A DNA stretch of 40,475 nucleotides. It comes from a virus. The translations under genes were made by a program, and so were the position numbers. Location of the stretch: IMG/VR virus record IMGVR_UViG_3300028800_000033, positions 1 through 40,475 of that record. The stretch is one strand, 5' to 3'. The notes under the pieces are model-generated. The model was not told where the DNA came from. It saw only the letters and a program-made list of their open reading frames with translations, and made no database searches. This document shows positions 7,200 to 17,123 of the stretch, piece after piece (within the stretch, counting starts at the first letter, position 1; each line of letters starts with the position of its first letter).

Positions 7200-8564
7200 C
7201 TAATCTTGGCCGACTAGCATTTCTTTAATCTCTTCTTCTGAAAGAGATTTGATTTCCTTGGATAAAGATGGAATAATTTCTTTTATTTCATGAGCATATA
7301 AATCATAAAGTTTTTTAACGACTCCATATTTATTTTCATTCATTGCTTTGACAGTCTTTTGAGATATTTGCTGAAATCTTGGATTTATTAGCATTTGCTG
7401 AGCTAATTTTCTCATTAATTTTTCCCCTACCATACCCTTAAGATAAATTGGATTTCCAATCATCGCAGCTCCAACAGCCCCAATAGTGCCTAAGGTCTCT
7501 CCAGCAGATACAATTTGTGAAGCGAGAGTGGGTTTTAATTTGGATGATATAGGATAATATTTAGTATAAAGATTGTTAACCATTTCAAAATCTTTAGCCA
7601 TTTCTGGTGAAACTGATTCTAAAGCCTCTTTAATAGGTTTTTTTAAAAGAGATAATTCTTTTGCCCTTCTTGAATTGTGATTGATATCTTTCCAAAAATT
7701 TATCAAAGATTTACCAGTTATCTTGTTGTTCAGTAAATCCTGAAGATCTTTTCCGATCAAATCTTGCATACCTCTTGGCATTTCCTGAAGTTTTTCCGTA
7801 ATTCCATTTATTAATTTTCCGTTAGCCCTTTCTGATATTTCAATTGCAGCGGGTTCAGAATTCTTAACTATAGAATATGTTTTATCTAACCCTGTTTTGG
7901 TATTTTCTAATGCTTTTTTGGTAGATCCTTCTTTTGGAGCTAATTTTGAAAGCCATTTTTGTTTGAAACCGGATTGAATCAAAGGGGTTATTTCTTCATC
8001 AGTCATTCCCTTTTTTTTTGCAAATTGGATTAACTTTTTATTCTTTCCACCTTCAAGTAATTTTTTTGTTAGATCTGGTCCAATATATGCTGTTAATTCA
8101 GCCGCGGCTTGTGCCCATTCAGGAGCGCCTAATTCTTTGGCTGATTCGCCCATAAATCCAGCAGCTATAGCTCTTGGTAATGTTGCTAATGTACTTCCTG
8201 GAAAAGATAGAGCTGTTGGAACTTCTTTTAAACCTCTTCTTAATCCTCTTTGAGTAAAAGAGTCTTCGGTTGGAAGAAGTTCATCTAGATTTTGTGTTTG
8301 CTGTTCTAATTCTTGTTCCTTTGTTCTACCTGGATTAAATCTACCATTTTCAACTTTTGGTAGATCGTAAGTTGGACCCATTAATTTACCAAGTCTTCCT
8401 AATCCTTCAGATGTTCCTTTTAGGATAGTTTTTCCATATTCTGATATATCATCAAAGTATGAAGATTCAGCATTATTTCTATACTTAGAAAGATAGCTAG
8501 ACTCACTTCTTTCATTTGATTCAACAGGATTGTTTTCTCTATATTTATCTAGATAACTTGTCAT
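7200..8564 (-). CDS. Putative ejection (internal virion) protein, 454 aa
   Basis: A large, basic, mainly helical protein, third in a row of three (207, 388 and 454 aa). That order and rising size is reminiscent of P22 gp7/gp20/gp16, which leave the capsid with the DNA. The N-terminus repeats SSYLSKYRNN-type units (YLDKYRENN, YLSKYRNN). Hydrophobic Gly/Ala helices near 125-160 and 360-385 (LGTIGAVGAAMIGNPIYLKG) could insert in a membrane. The start overlaps the stop of the upstream gene by ATGA. Assignment rests on position, composition and size, not on a specific motif. Confidence 0.55.
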   Translation of the reverse strand: MTSYLDKYRENNPVESNERSESSYLSKYRNNAESSYFDDISEYGKTILKGTSEGLGRLGKLMGPTYDLPKVENGRFNPGRTKEQELEQQTQNLDELLPTEDSFTQRGLRRGLKEVPTALSFPGSTLATLPRAIAAGFMGESAKELGAPEWAQAAAELTAYIGPDLTKKLLEGGKNKKLIQFAKKKGMTDEEITPLIQSGFKQKWLSKLAPKEGSTKKALENTKTGLDKTYSIVKNSEPAAIEISERANGKLINGITEKLQEMPRGMQDLIGKDLQDLLNNKITGKSLINFWKDINHNSRRAKELSLLKKPIKEALESVSPEMAKDFEMVNNLYTKYYPISSKLKPTLASQIVSAGETLGTIGAVGAAMIGNPIYLKGMVGEKLMRKLAQQMLINPRFQQISQKTVKAMNENKYGVVKKLYDLYAHEIKEIIPSLSKEIKSLSEEEIKEMLVGQD

Positions 8565-9727
8565 AATGGCCTTAAATCAATACCTTCTTTTTTAGCTTCT
8601 TCCATAAAAAACTTAAGGTCTTTTTTGGGAACATTGTGATATTTATTTCCATTTTGATCGACATAACTGCTTTTAGCTGGAGCATATTCGAGATAGATTT
8701 TGTCATAATCATTAACAATTTCATCAAATAGTTTGTCTAATTCAGGTTGAGACTGTTCCTGAACTAATTGTTGGAACTCCAAATAAGATGCTTCTGGATA
8801 CTTTTTTTCTACTTTTCTTGCTGTTTTAGCCAAAATTAAATCTCTTTCAAGCTTTTTAGCTCCAATATCTAATATTTTTTGTTTAGCTGAATGGCTCTTA
8901 TCTAAAGTAGCTAGCTTATCTTCTAATAGTTCAATTTCTTTAACCCTGATTTGACCTGGAAACATATTTTTAAGAACGCCAAATTCTTCAAATAATCCAG
9001 CTTTGTAAAGATGGGTATCATCTGATAATAATTTATTTCCAATAGCTCCAGGTAAAAGAGATGCAAAATATACCTTTTCAGGATTATCTATATCTCCTTT
9101 TTTAAGGAGAGAGGATGCATATTTTTTATTTTCTATACCCTGAGATGCATATTTTGCTTTATCAGCATATTCCTTACGTAAAGGAAGTGTTTCTTTTTTA
9201 GCATTCTCTGTTTTCTTTAATGCAGATTTAGCTCTTTCTTTAGCCACCTGTGATAAATTAGGTTCTCCAGCAGCTGCATAAAGTTCAGCTTCTTTAAAAG
9301 GATCTTCTTCCTGCTGTCCACCTTCAATCTGATTTCTTACCCAATCAATATCTTCAGGAGTGGAGTCCATTCCAAGTTGTTGACTAGCTTTATCAATAGC
9401 ATCATTTACTTCATCAGGAGAGTGTTGAGATTGTCTTCTATCTTGGATTTCATCAATCAATCTTTTTCTAAGATTATATTTATTTTCCTGTTCTGCAAAT
9501 TTATTTCTAAATTCTAAAGCAGATTGAGTAAGCATTTGTCTTTGCTTAGGATCATTAATACCTGTAAGATCAATACCGATTTGTTGCTTAATAGCTTCGT
9601 TTTCAGATCTCAGCTGACTCATAGCCTGTTTTCTTTGCATGAATTCTTGCGCAAAGTTACCAAGAGATTCAGCGAATTGTGATGCAGGGCTTGGGCCTTT
9701 TTCAATTGGTGGTAAAATTTGAACCAT
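8561..9727 (-). CDS. Putative ejection (internal virion) protein, 388 aa
   Basis: A long, almost wholly helical, Lys/Glu/Gln-rich protein with strong coiled-coil character (MQRKQAMSQLRSENEAIKQQ; KKLERDLILAKTARKVEKKY). It has a Pro-rich N-terminus (ILPPIEKGPSP) that is typical of podoviral internal proteins. It is the middle gene of the ejection-type trio and overlaps the next gene by four bases. No enzymatic motif was found, and in particular no lysozyme-like Glu signature. Confidence 0.55.
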   Translation of the reverse strand: MVQILPPIEKGPSPASQFAESLGNFAQEFMQRKQAMSQLRSENEAIKQQIGIDLTGINDPKQRQMLTQSALEFRNKFAEQENKYNLRKRLIDEIQDRRQSQHSPDEVNDAIDKASQQLGMDSTPEDIDWVRNQIEGGQQEEDPFKEAELYAAAGEPNLSQVAKERAKSALKKTENAKKETLPLRKEYADKAKYASQGIENKKYASSLLKKGDIDNPEKVYFASLLPGAIGNKLLSDDTHLYKAGLFEEFGVLKNMFPGQIRVKEIELLEDKLATLDKSHSAKQKILDIGAKKLERDLILAKTARKVEKKYPEASYLEFQQLVQEQSQPELDKLFDEIVNDYDKIYLEYAPAKSSYVDQNGNKYHNVPKKDLKFFMEEAKKEGIDLRPL

Positions 9728-9744
9728 AATTAACCTCTATTATT

Positions 9745-10368
9745 TTATATTCCCAACGATCCTAAAGCTCCAATAGCTTTTCCCATTCCTTCAAAACCAC
9801 CTCTAAAAGCATCTTTTGTCGATCCTCCTCCAAATGCTGAAGAAAGTAACCCTGCTCCAGGGCCCCCAAGTTTTCCAAATATTGATGCCCAGCTTTCATC
9901 TTGTTGTTTTGGAGCTAAGAATTTATCAACCGGTCTTTGATTAAGAAGCATTTGACTCATTTCCATAAGTTCCCTTAAGGCTTGTTGACGAAGCCCTTGT
10001 CTATTAGATTGTAGCTTCATAGCAAAATCTTGTGCTGCTTGTGATGATTCATTTTGAAAGGCTGATCCCTTTCCTCCCATTCCCATGCCACTATAACGAG
10101 ATCCAATTCCTCCAATCTGCTCTTGAAACATTCTGTGAGCTGGAGCTTCCATTTCTTCAAAATAGGATTCATCTCCTCCAGCTAACCTTCCCAAATCAGA
10201 TTCCGGACCTAAATAAGAAAATAGGTTTCTAAACAAATCTATCATCTCAGGAGTGTAATTAGAAATTTGACCCTGTTTATATCCTTTAGGAACAATATCA
10301 GTAGCTAGAGGATCTTTTTTTTCTACCTGATTTCTTTGCTGGGAAAAATTTCTTAAAGCTGAATTCAT
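9745..10368 (-). CDS. Putative ejection (internal virion) protein, 207 aa
   Basis: First and smallest of the three ejection-type proteins. The middle is Gln/Met-rich and helical (QDFAMKLQSNRQGLRQQALR). It contains Gly-rich segments, YSGMGMGGKGSAF and a C-terminal GGPGAGLLSSAFGGGSTKD, a composition seen in gp7-like proteins. It starts seven bases after the upstream structural gene. The function, DNA delivery across the cell envelope, is inferred from the ordered trio. Confidence 0.5.
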   Translation of the reverse strand: MNSALRNFSQQRNQVEKKDPLATDIVPKGYKQGQISNYTPEMIDLFRNLFSYLGPESDLGRLAGGDESYFEEMEAPAHRMFQEQIGGIGSRYSGMGMGGKGSAFQNESSQAAQDFAMKLQSNRQGLRQQALRELMEMSQMLLNQRPVDKFLAPKQQDESWASIFGKLGGPGAGLLSSAFGGGSTKDAFRGGFEGMGKAIGALGSLGI

Positions 10369-10375
10369 AACCCTC

Positions 10376-10858
10376 CTAAACCTGGCTCAACCACTCTAAT
10401 ACAATAATTCCTTTAACTATTGTTGGTGTTGATCCAGAAGCTCCTTTATTGATGATAATATCTGTATTATTCACTTGGACATTAATTTGTCTAGTAGATG
10501 AAACAACATCTATATATGGAAGGGTATCCCAAAAAGTTCCATCAAAGAATGTCCCATAGATGCGAGTGAAATAATCTATTGTTTCAAAATCTAGTTCATG
10601 TGGTATGGTTAAAGTGGAATTATTGAATAAATAAACTTGTCTAAATGTATTTTGTGGCGTTGGTTGTCCTTGAAGATACCAAACTTCTCCGGTCTCCATG
10701 AAAAAGTTTAAGCCAAATACGCCAATCATACGCATGTTGATTTTACCGGCAATATCGATGTAGGCTTGGTCGACCTGAGAAGCCAAATCTTTAGAGCTTT
10801 CAGGGGGGAATTTCCTTTGTACTCTAAGATAAGGCTGTATTTGAAAAGTTTTACTCAT
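10376..10858 (-). CDS. Conserved podoviral virion/tail protein, 160 aa
   Basis: A compact beta-rich protein. The segment MIGVFGLNFFMETGEVWYLQ and the central FTRIYGTFFDGTFWDTLPYI recall small tail accessory proteins encoded beside the hub in podoviruses. It is co-translated with the 1055-aa protein (ATGA overlap) and precedes the ejection-protein genes. Precise role unknown; a tail or needle-associated component is the best guess. Confidence 0.55.
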   Translation of the reverse strand: MSKTFQIQPYLRVQRKFPPESSKDLASQVDQAYIDIAGKINMRMIGVFGLNFFMETGEVWYLQGQPTPQNTFRQVYLFNNSTLTIPHELDFETIDYFTRIYGTFFDGTFWDTLPYIDVVSSTRQINVQVNNTDIIINKGASGSTPTIVKGIIVLEWLSQV

Positions 10859-13800
10859 GCTAATAATGGACCTTCATAAATAGTTAGATGGATTCCATGT
10901 AATGCGATTTCGGAAGTAGCATATGTGATGTTTTTCATTTGGTCTTCACTTAATGTAATCCCTAGTTGAAAACTTTCACCAATTAAGCTTTCTGCAAACC
11001 TATGCCATATTTGATATTGTCCTTTAGCAGTAGGGGTTTGTAGATTGATATTTGCAGGTGTAAGCCCAATATTTGTGGATTCTGGACAAGTAAATACTAT
11101 TCTAGAGAACAATAATCCATTTGGTGGTGGATTAAATGTAGGATCATTCCATGCATCATCTGGATCTTGACTTAAGTAAATATTTAAGGTTACTTGTGAA
11201 TTTTCTGTAAAATCGAATAAATATTTCTGGGTTCCAAGTCTTACCTGTCTTCCCTCTCCCCAATATGGATTAAATTGTTTGGTTTGTAAAAGAGGTTGAG
11301 AAAGCCTTGAGAAAGTTCCTAATCCTAAATAAGCATTTGTTGGGTTTTGAAAAGTAGGGAAAGGAATATCTACAACAAAATTATTGTCATCTATAACTCT
11401 AATAACCTTTCCAATCTGACCATTAAATGATACTGAAGCTATGCCTCCAGATACGTATGTTGTAAAGGATGTTGAATCGATATCTAATGTAATTTGAGAA
11501 GTAGTTCTAGCGATAATCTTATATGAGTTTCCATTAAGTTCAGTAGTTCCATTTACACCGGTTATTGTAACAAACTGACCTATAGCAAATGGATTTGTTA
11601 TATTTGTAGTTGTTATAACGGTTGTTGTTCCCAAGGTAATAGCGGTTATGGGATTATTCCTAATTCCAATAGCTCCTTGAATTTGCAAAAAATCTCCAAA
11701 ACCAGTATTTGGGTTTAAATCTGATACACAGTGATTAGGTGAGGTAATTTGAGTATCTCCACTAGAATTAGTAAGAGCAAGTATTGTTCCCGAGGGCGCT
11801 TCTCCGGTCCCTTGACCAGTTACCAAAAGATAGCCTTGAGGATTTCCTGCAATTACATTAGGAAATAAAGGGGAACTTGAACCTGTATTCCAAGGCTCTC
11901 TCCAGTCTATCCATGTTTTAAACGGGAGTGTCTGCCATGTTCTTTTTGTTGTTGGCCGATAAAGTCCATGAGATGTGTAGTTTTCATAAAGAATAGCCCA
12001 TGTTTCATCCCTATAGTTCCACATGAATGTTTGGGTTGGAAACTTATATCTGCTGTTGTTTAAAGGATAACTCCAATAAACCCATTCCCTAAAGAAATCC
12101 CTAATGCCATTTACACGTTTAACACCATTGTTTAAGGCTTGTATTTGGAATACATAATCAGGAATAGCAAGATCGATTCTTTTGCAGCTTTGCTGATCGG
12201 TGAAAGTAATGCCATAATTGCCTATTGCTGCACATCCCTGATCGAATCCAATAGCTGAGAATGTACACATTGAAGGCATTTCTTGATTGATATTGAAAAA
12301 CAGGAATGGATTTAAATCATTTCCTGTGAATACAAATCTTACCTGTCTTCCGTCTCCTCCAAATCCTAATAAAATGGCATCTTCATTATTATTTACAGTA
12401 ATGATGGGGTTTTCTATTCCAGCTGGTAACCAACCTCCAAGCCCCGTTTGATCTATAAACCAAGGAGCTGCTGGATTTCCAGTTGTTTCATTGAAATAAG
12501 TTGCCACTTGATTAGTTGGCACTAATGACGCTGTATTGCTAGTATCCGATACCGTGTAATAAGGAGTTCCATCCCATGACCAAATAGCAACGTCTTGAAG
12601 CAAAATAGCTCCTCCTGTACTTGCCTGAACATAGGGGGAAAAGAAAATCAATCTTCTTTTAAAGGCAACTATAGCTAATGCGCCTACAAGGTAATATTTT
12701 TTAGCTACATTATTTCCAATTGGCACTATTGCATCTGTTAAGGGGGGAGAGAAATTAACCCAACCAAGACCCGTTCCTGTTGGGATACCAGTTCCAGAAG
12801 TTGGATCTCCATCATACCATTTAATACCATCTTGTCCTTGTATGCTATTTGTAAGAATCTCAGAAATCCCCGTTCCAGATACTGTTTGAACTGATGTAAA
12901 TCTAACTATATAGGTTCCTGTTGCTGAGTTAACTACAGTTAAAACAATTCCTGTTATCCCATTAATAGTTGATCCACCTGTATCCCATTCATTAAACCAA
13001 AGATAATCACCAACGATTAAATTCTGAAAAGGAACTCCTGTGCTTGTAAACGTAAAAGTAATATCTGTGGTTCCGCTTCCAGAAACATATGTTCCATTTA
13101 CAAAATGAAATCCGGGTTTGTTATTAGTGACCCAAGTAGCTCCTTGGTAATTCGCTCCCCAAAATAATTGGTAGTCTTGACCAGACCAAATGACCGGATT
13201 ATTGGATGCTTTATAAAAACTTGTAGAAAAGAAATTAGCGCTATTAGGAGCTTGATTACATTGATAGCTAAAGTTTTGATCCATAGCTAAAAGTAAAGGA
13301 TAAAGTGAATTAGAAGATGTATTACCAAAATCTAAATCACCTAATGAGGGTAAATCGGGATAGTAAGAAAAACTCCCAGTTAATGGACCAACTCCACCAC
13401 CTGAAATTGTAATATCACCTGTTGCATAATTAATTGTTCCAGAACCAGCTGGTGATCCAGTTAACACCCCATTTTGTGCAGTATCTGTGTAAGTATTACC
13501 TCCTACTACAAAGTTAATAGATCCTCCAACAATGCTTGGAAATCCATTAAGAGTGGTGGTTCCTCCACCTCCATAAACACCAGATGCTAATGTATTTAGT
13601 TGCAATGTGAGAGTAGTAGGTGTTACTACTAGAATTATGTATGGGCCGCCATTTACTCCAGTCATTCCTGTAACTCCAGAAATATTAATCGTTTGACCGA
13701 CTTCGTAAATAGATCCATTTATTGTAACTACTGCTTGCGCTGCATTGCTAACACCTGAAATTGTTGCTTGAAATAAGTTTCTAGCCCCTCCCACTAATGC

Positions 13801-14022
13801 TAATTGTCCTGATTGATAGGAAGCTGGAGGAGTAGCATTTGCTACCATTTGAATTTGTCTGTTAAGATGACCTAGGAATAAAGTTCCGCGTTTTCTTTTA
13901 CTCCTTCCCCTCCATGCGTACATGTTAAACATGGTTGGAAAAGATTCATTATCGATATTAAAAGGAAGACGATTAGTAACTAGACCGGTTGGAGCATTTC
14001 CAAAATATAGAGAATCAGCCAT
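10855..14022 (-). CDS. Large tail hub / DNA-stabilisation-like protein, 1055 aa
   Basis: The largest gene. The N-terminus (PTMFNMYAWRGRSKRKRGTL) resembles the start of podoviral stabilisation/hub proteins that plug the neck. Its place after the adaptor-like gene and before the ejection trio fits that role. At least three internal beta-modules follow a pattern G-T-T-T-[VI]-x(n)-G-Q-x-[VI]-x-I then an N-G-x-[YP] turn: near residues 85-150 (YEVGQTINISGVTGM), about 300-385, and about 780-850 (FAIGQFVTITGVNGT). This pattern resembles FCCH-like modules in other phage virion proteins. The start overlaps the preceding stop (TAATG). P22 gp10 is about half this length, so the inserted modules account for the extra size. 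Confidence 0.6.
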   Translation of the reverse strand: MADSLYFGNAPTGLVTNRLPFNIDNESFPTMFNMYAWRGRSKRKRGTLFLGHLNRQIQMVANATPPASYQSGQLALVGGARNLFQATISGVSNAAQAVVTINGSIYEVGQTINISGVTGMTGVNGGPYIILVVTPTTLTLQLNTLASGVYGGGGTTTLNGFPSIVGGSINFVVGGNTYTDTAQNGVLTGSPAGSGTINYATGDITISGGGVGPLTGSFSYYPDLPSLGDLDFGNTSSNSLYPLLLAMDQNFSYQCNQAPNSANFFSTSFYKASNNPVIWSGQDYQLFWGANYQGATWVTNNKPGFHFVNGTYVSGSGTTDITFTFTSTGVPFQNLIVGDYLWFNEWDTGGSTINGITGIVLTVVNSATGTYIVRFTSVQTVSGTGISEILTNSIQGQDGIKWYDGDPTSGTGIPTGTGLGWVNFSPPLTDAIVPIGNNVAKKYYLVGALAIVAFKRRLIFFSPYVQASTGGAILLQDVAIWSWDGTPYYTVSDTSNTASLVPTNQVATYFNETTGNPAAPWFIDQTGLGGWLPAGIENPIITVNNNEDAILLGFGGDGRQVRFVFTGNDLNPFLFFNINQEMPSMCTFSAIGFDQGCAAIGNYGITFTDQQSCKRIDLAIPDYVFQIQALNNGVKRVNGIRDFFREWVYWSYPLNNSRYKFPTQTFMWNYRDETWAILYENYTSHGLYRPTTKRTWQTLPFKTWIDWREPWNTGSSSPLFPNVIAGNPQGYLLVTGQGTGEAPSGTILALTNSSGDTQITSPNHCVSDLNPNTGFGDFLQIQGAIGIRNNPITAITLGTTTVITTTNITNPFAIGQFVTITGVNGTTELNGNSYKIIARTTSQITLDIDSTSFTTYVSGGIASVSFNGQIGKVIRVIDDNNFVVDIPFPTFQNPTNAYLGLGTFSRLSQPLLQTKQFNPYWGEGRQVRLGTQKYLFDFTENSQVTLNIYLSQDPDDAWNDPTFNPPPNGLLFSRIVFTCPESTNIGLTPANINLQTPTAKGQYQIWHRFAESLIGESFQLGITLSEDQMKNITYATSEIALHGIHLTIYEGPLLA

Positions 14023-14738
14023 TAGTTACCTATTGCTACCCATGTAAATCCAACATATTTGGTAGAAACACTATTAAAAGACCAATCAAATTGTGTTTTA
14101 GAGCTTCTATCCCCAGATGTTGATCTAGATGCTGTAACACTTCCAGCTCCTATTGTAGCTGGAGGACCTCCATTACTAGACCAAACAGGAACTGCCCATA
14201 TATTAAATATGTTGTTTGGAAAAGAAATAGCTCCTGGAATTCTATCTTTAAAGATTACTTCTCCTGTAGCATTTCCCGAAGCAAAGCTTCCACTTCCTGG
14301 CGTGTTAACAAATCCCCACTGAAGAAGAATTCCTGAAAACCAAACAAATCCATCATTAAAAGCAATACTAGCTCCAGGCGTACCGATTAACTGTCCTGTT
14401 AACTGCGATAAGACATTTCCGCTAGTCAATGAAAATAGCTGCGTATCAGTAGATGGTACGGTTGCATCTGTTGTGTAAACACCTGCAATTATCTGATTAA
14501 CATCAGTTATATTTGAAGGTTGATTTGTGTATGTCGCCCCAACTCCTGATCGTGTTAAAGAGGATGCGTTTGTTGGTTGATGAATAATCCTATGATAACC
14601 ACCATTATTTTGGTTGAATCCAATATGGTCTATATTAGTCCATGAATTGATAGAATTCGTGTTAAGAAGCATTTGAGGCTGGTCATCTGCAGGATCATCT
14701 GGACCATTTGGAACGGCGTTATTATAACCTAAATTCAT
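14022..14738 (-). CDS. Virion protein with tail-fibre C-terminal-like domain, 238 aa
   Basis: The C-terminal 110 residues (LLQWGFVNTP, then FPNNIFNIWAVPVW and KYVGFTWVAIGN) match the beta-rich C-terminal domain of many tail fibres, in which a Q-W-G strand opens and a F-x-W-x-A-I-G strand closes the fold. The N-terminal half is Asn/Thr-rich. Its location between the adaptor-like and hub-like genes rather than in the fibre cluster is unusual for a receptor-binding domain, so it may decorate the neck or tail. The stop overlaps the next start by one base. Confidence 0.6.
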   Translation of the reverse strand: MNLGYNNAVPNGPDDPADDQPQMLLNTNSINSWTNIDHIGFNQNNGGYHRIIHQPTNASSLTRSGVGATYTNQPSNITDVNQIIAGVYTTDATVPSTDTQLFSLTSGNVLSQLTGQLIGTPGASIAFNDGFVWFSGILLQWGFVNTPGSGSFASGNATGEVIFKDRIPGAISFPNNIFNIWAVPVWSSNGGPPATIGAGSVTASRSTSGDRSSKTQFDWSFNSVSTKYVGFTWVAIGN

Positions 14739-14747
14739 AAATAATCC

Positions 14748-15986
14748 TTATTGTAAACCAATTCCTGAACCATTGCCCCAGTTATTACCGCTATTAGGGC
14801 CAGCTGAATAAATGGTTGGTGTTCTTGTTGCTGTAAATTGCCTTTGTGATCTTTTCCAAACTAATGCCTCTTGCTCCAAAAATAATGGCTCATAAAACAT
14901 TAGCTGTTCTTTATCGCCAGTTTCATAAAACAGCTTTCTTACAGCCCCTAGAGCAATATATTCTGCCATATAGGCAAATGGTAAAGCCTGTGTGGTGCTA
15001 ATGAAGGCGCAAGGACTTAAATAAGCTTCTAATTCGACTATGTATTGAGTATTAGGGGGACATCTTAGGGTAATTGTGTTGTTATAATATAAAATTGCTA
15101 ATGGAATTCCTGTTTGATAAAAGACGCATGAAGCATTTATTGGCATTCCATCAGGAATGGGAGCTGGAAAATAGACATTTGTTGCAACACCTGTCAAATA
15201 GTTGATTGTATTTTGGTTAGTTTCGTAAGTGTTCGCTAAATTTCCTCCATTAGGAAGCGATGAATAACCAAAAGGAGCATTGCCAGGAGCCATTAATAAT
15301 CCGTAATTAATCCCATTAGCTTCAGAAGAGGGAAGAAACTGGCCAGAATCTTGTATAACAATATTATCACCCGAACTAGATAGGGCCGTGAAATAAACTC
15401 CAGGGAAAATACTCGTGCTTGGAACTGTAGTATATAACTCTTGACCTCTAATAGGATCTTGGTTAACTCCTGTAGAAATAATCCCTGTCATATCAACATG
15501 ACCGCGAATCACTCCAGAATTAATCCCTAAGTTTTGCTGTGCTAAAGAGGGAGGAGTTGAATTAGATAAAAAGGGTAATCTTAAAGTGTATGGACCAGCA
15601 TTTCCATTTCCAATACCTGCTTGAACTAATGTATTAACGTAATTTGGATAAATAGCATTAAATTGAGATTCTAGTGTGTAAAGATTTACCATTACGCCAT
15701 TGATATAGCAAGGAGCCAGGAACCCTTGATAAACTGGAAACATGGCTATATTTTGCGGGCCAGGTTCGACTTGTACATTATACAATGGCATATTGTATCT
15801 ATCTACACCTGGCTGAGTAACAAACGAGTACTTAGTTTTAAGGTCAAATAACTGAATTCTAGCGTCTACGTCCATCATCCAAAATCTATTGATGTAATCA
15901 ATGATTAAAGCATCTGTAATAGATTGAGAGGAAGGTAATTTGCAATACCTTCTAAAGTATGTAATGACGCTAGATAAAAAGTTCAT
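14748..15986 (-). CDS. Putative head-tail adaptor/connector protein, 412 aa
   Basis: The N-terminus is helical with the pattern TDALIIDYINRFWMMDVDAR followed by an aromatic beta-turn YSFVTQPGVDRYNMP. The C-terminus returns to helices, LGAVRKLFYETGDKEQLMFY. Helical ends around a large beta insert (about residues 65-340) resemble gp4-like adaptor proteins that bind below the portal. Position after the capsid and accessory genes and before the hub agrees. The start overlaps the stop of the Lys/His-rich peptide gene (TAATG). Family assignment is by architecture only. Confidence 0.5.
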   Translation of the reverse strand: MNFLSSVITYFRRYCKLPSSQSITDALIIDYINRFWMMDVDARIQLFDLKTKYSFVTQPGVDRYNMPLYNVQVEPGPQNIAMFPVYQGFLAPCYINGVMVNLYTLESQFNAIYPNYVNTLVQAGIGNGNAGPYTLRLPFLSNSTPPSLAQQNLGINSGVIRGHVDMTGIISTGVNQDPIRGQELYTTVPSTSIFPGVYFTALSSSGDNIVIQDSGQFLPSSEANGINYGLLMAPGNAPFGYSSLPNGGNLANTYETNQNTINYLTGVATNVYFPAPIPDGMPINASCVFYQTGIPLAILYYNNTITLRCPPNTQYIVELEAYLSPCAFISTTQALPFAYMAEYIALGAVRKLFYETGDKEQLMFYEPLFLEQEALVWKRSQRQFTATRTPTIYSAGPNSGNNWGNGSGIGLQ

Positions 15987-16102
15987 TATTTGCCTTTATG
16001 CTTCATTTTCTTTTCTTCATGCATCTTATGCTTTTCTTTTTCCTTATGGTGACCTTTATGCTTTTCTTTCATATGCTCTTTTTCTTTCATCGCCTTAGCC
16101 AT
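15986..16102 (-). CDS. Lys/His/Glu-rich peptide, 38 aa
   Basis: A good Shine-Dalgarno (AAGGAG) lies before the ATG at 16102; the longer open frame upstream has no comparable site. The product is almost entirely Lys, His, Glu and Met (KGHHKEKEKHKMHEEKKMKH) and has no fold I can name. It sits between two virion genes and its stop overlaps the adaptor-like start by one base. A highly basic peptide here could bind DNA or metal, but that is inference. Confidence 0.6.
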   Translation of the reverse strand: MAKAMKEKEHMKEKHKGHHKEKEKHKMHEEKKMKHKGK

Positions 16103-16112
16103 TTTTATCTCC

Positions 16113-16688
16113 TTAAAATTTGTTTGAACCCATAAATATTGATCTTTGCTTAGTTGCAGGAATTGCATCTAATCTTTGTATGGTTGTATCTACCACAATC
16201 ATACCTGTATCGTATCCCATTTGATTTTGACCAGTTGGTCTATCTTCTGATTTAAGCCTATGGTAATACTTGCTTTTAAGTTGTTCTGCAAGGTATCTAG
16301 GCCCCCATACTGGCTTATTTACGGGTACTACCCATTCTTCACAAGGAGCGCCAGGAAATTTCTTTGTCCAAAGTGTGATATCTTCGCCTTTAATCTCCCT
16401 ATTCTCTGCAATAAAATAGACATATTCCTTAGCAAATTCGTATTCGGCACGATATCTTTCGTTGAAAGGTTCTTGAGATCTTAGGGTTCGTTTAGGCTTA
16501 AGATAAATATCTTTGCTATTGGCAACATCTGATTGAGCCATTTTTGTTTGTGGTTCAACGTTTGGCGCAGCATTCATCCTTTGATCTGTCATATCCTGAA
16601 TTTTCTTATCGAATTCATTGAATTGCTGCTCTACTTTCTGGAGTTCTTTTTCTCCTTCTGAATTCACTTTTGGTTTTTTATCGTTCAT
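16113..16688 (-). CDS. Hypothetical virion-region protein, 191 aa
   Basis: An N-terminal coiled coil (EKELQKVEQQFNEFDKKIQD) is followed by a mixed alpha/beta region rich in aromatics (YEFAKEYVYFIAENREIKGE, then EEWVVPVNKPVWGPRYLAEQ). I cannot place it in a family. It stands between the small beta-module protein and the Lys/His-rich peptide in the neck region, so a neck or assembly role is possible. Confidence 0.55.
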   Translation of the reverse strand: MNDKKPKVNSEGEKELQKVEQQFNEFDKKIQDMTDQRMNAAPNVEPQTKMAQSDVANSKDIYLKPKRTLRSQEPFNERYRAEYEFAKEYVYFIAENREIKGEDITLWTKKFPGAPCEEWVVPVNKPVWGPRYLAEQLKSKYYHRLKSEDRPTGQNQMGYDTGMIVVDTTIQRLDAIPATKQRSIFMGSNKF

Positions 16689-16695
16689 TGTTTAC

Positions 16696-17115
16696 CTATT
16701 GGGGTGAAATATTTTGAAATGCGCCAGGGATTGTCGTTGCGTTGTTAATCCTTCCCATCGAATTGATATCACCTGTATTAATATCGCCTACTGGTACTAT
16801 TTGGGGCTGTGTTTGGGCGGTTGGATCTGCTGTAAATTGGTTAACTCCAAGAGATGAGTTAATATTTATTTCAACTTCTGTCGATGAAGGAAGGCTCAAA
16901 ACATATCCCTTAACATAGTTAAGCTGAACGCATCCGAAACCTTTTGGAATTAGTAGTCTCACAAGCTGTCCGACAACATAATCCATATCTTCAGTGGCTG
17001 TCACGGTGGTTGTAAGACCTAAAGTCACATTTTCAATAAAGAATCTACGAGGTTGAAAATTCTGAGGTTGAATCGGTGGATTGTTGTATGGTGGCGTGGG
17101 GCCTAATAGTACCAT
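16696..17115 (-). CDS. Small beta-module virion protein, 139 aa
   Basis: Related by sequence to the C-terminal half of the 403-aa protein encoded just upstream. Both have a TLG-x-TTT opening strand, a VVGQ turn, an N-[IV]-N-S-S strand, a VGD[IV]NTG motif and a final [IP]-x-GAF-x-N segment. It looks like a stripped-down paralogue, perhaps another decoration or neck component. A Pro-rich N-terminus (PTPPYNNPPIQPQNFQP) may be a flexible tether. It starts just past the strong terminator at 17124-17150, so its expression depends on read-through or a promoter I could not see. Confidence 0.6.
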   Translation of the reverse strand: MVLLGPTPPYNNPPIQPQNFQPRRFFIENVTLGLTTTVTATEDMDYVVGQLVRLLIPKGFGCVQLNYVKGYVLSLPSSTEVEININSSLGVNQFTADPTAQTQPQIVPVGDINTGDINSMGRINNATTIPGAFQNISPQ

Positions 17116-17123
17116 GATACTCC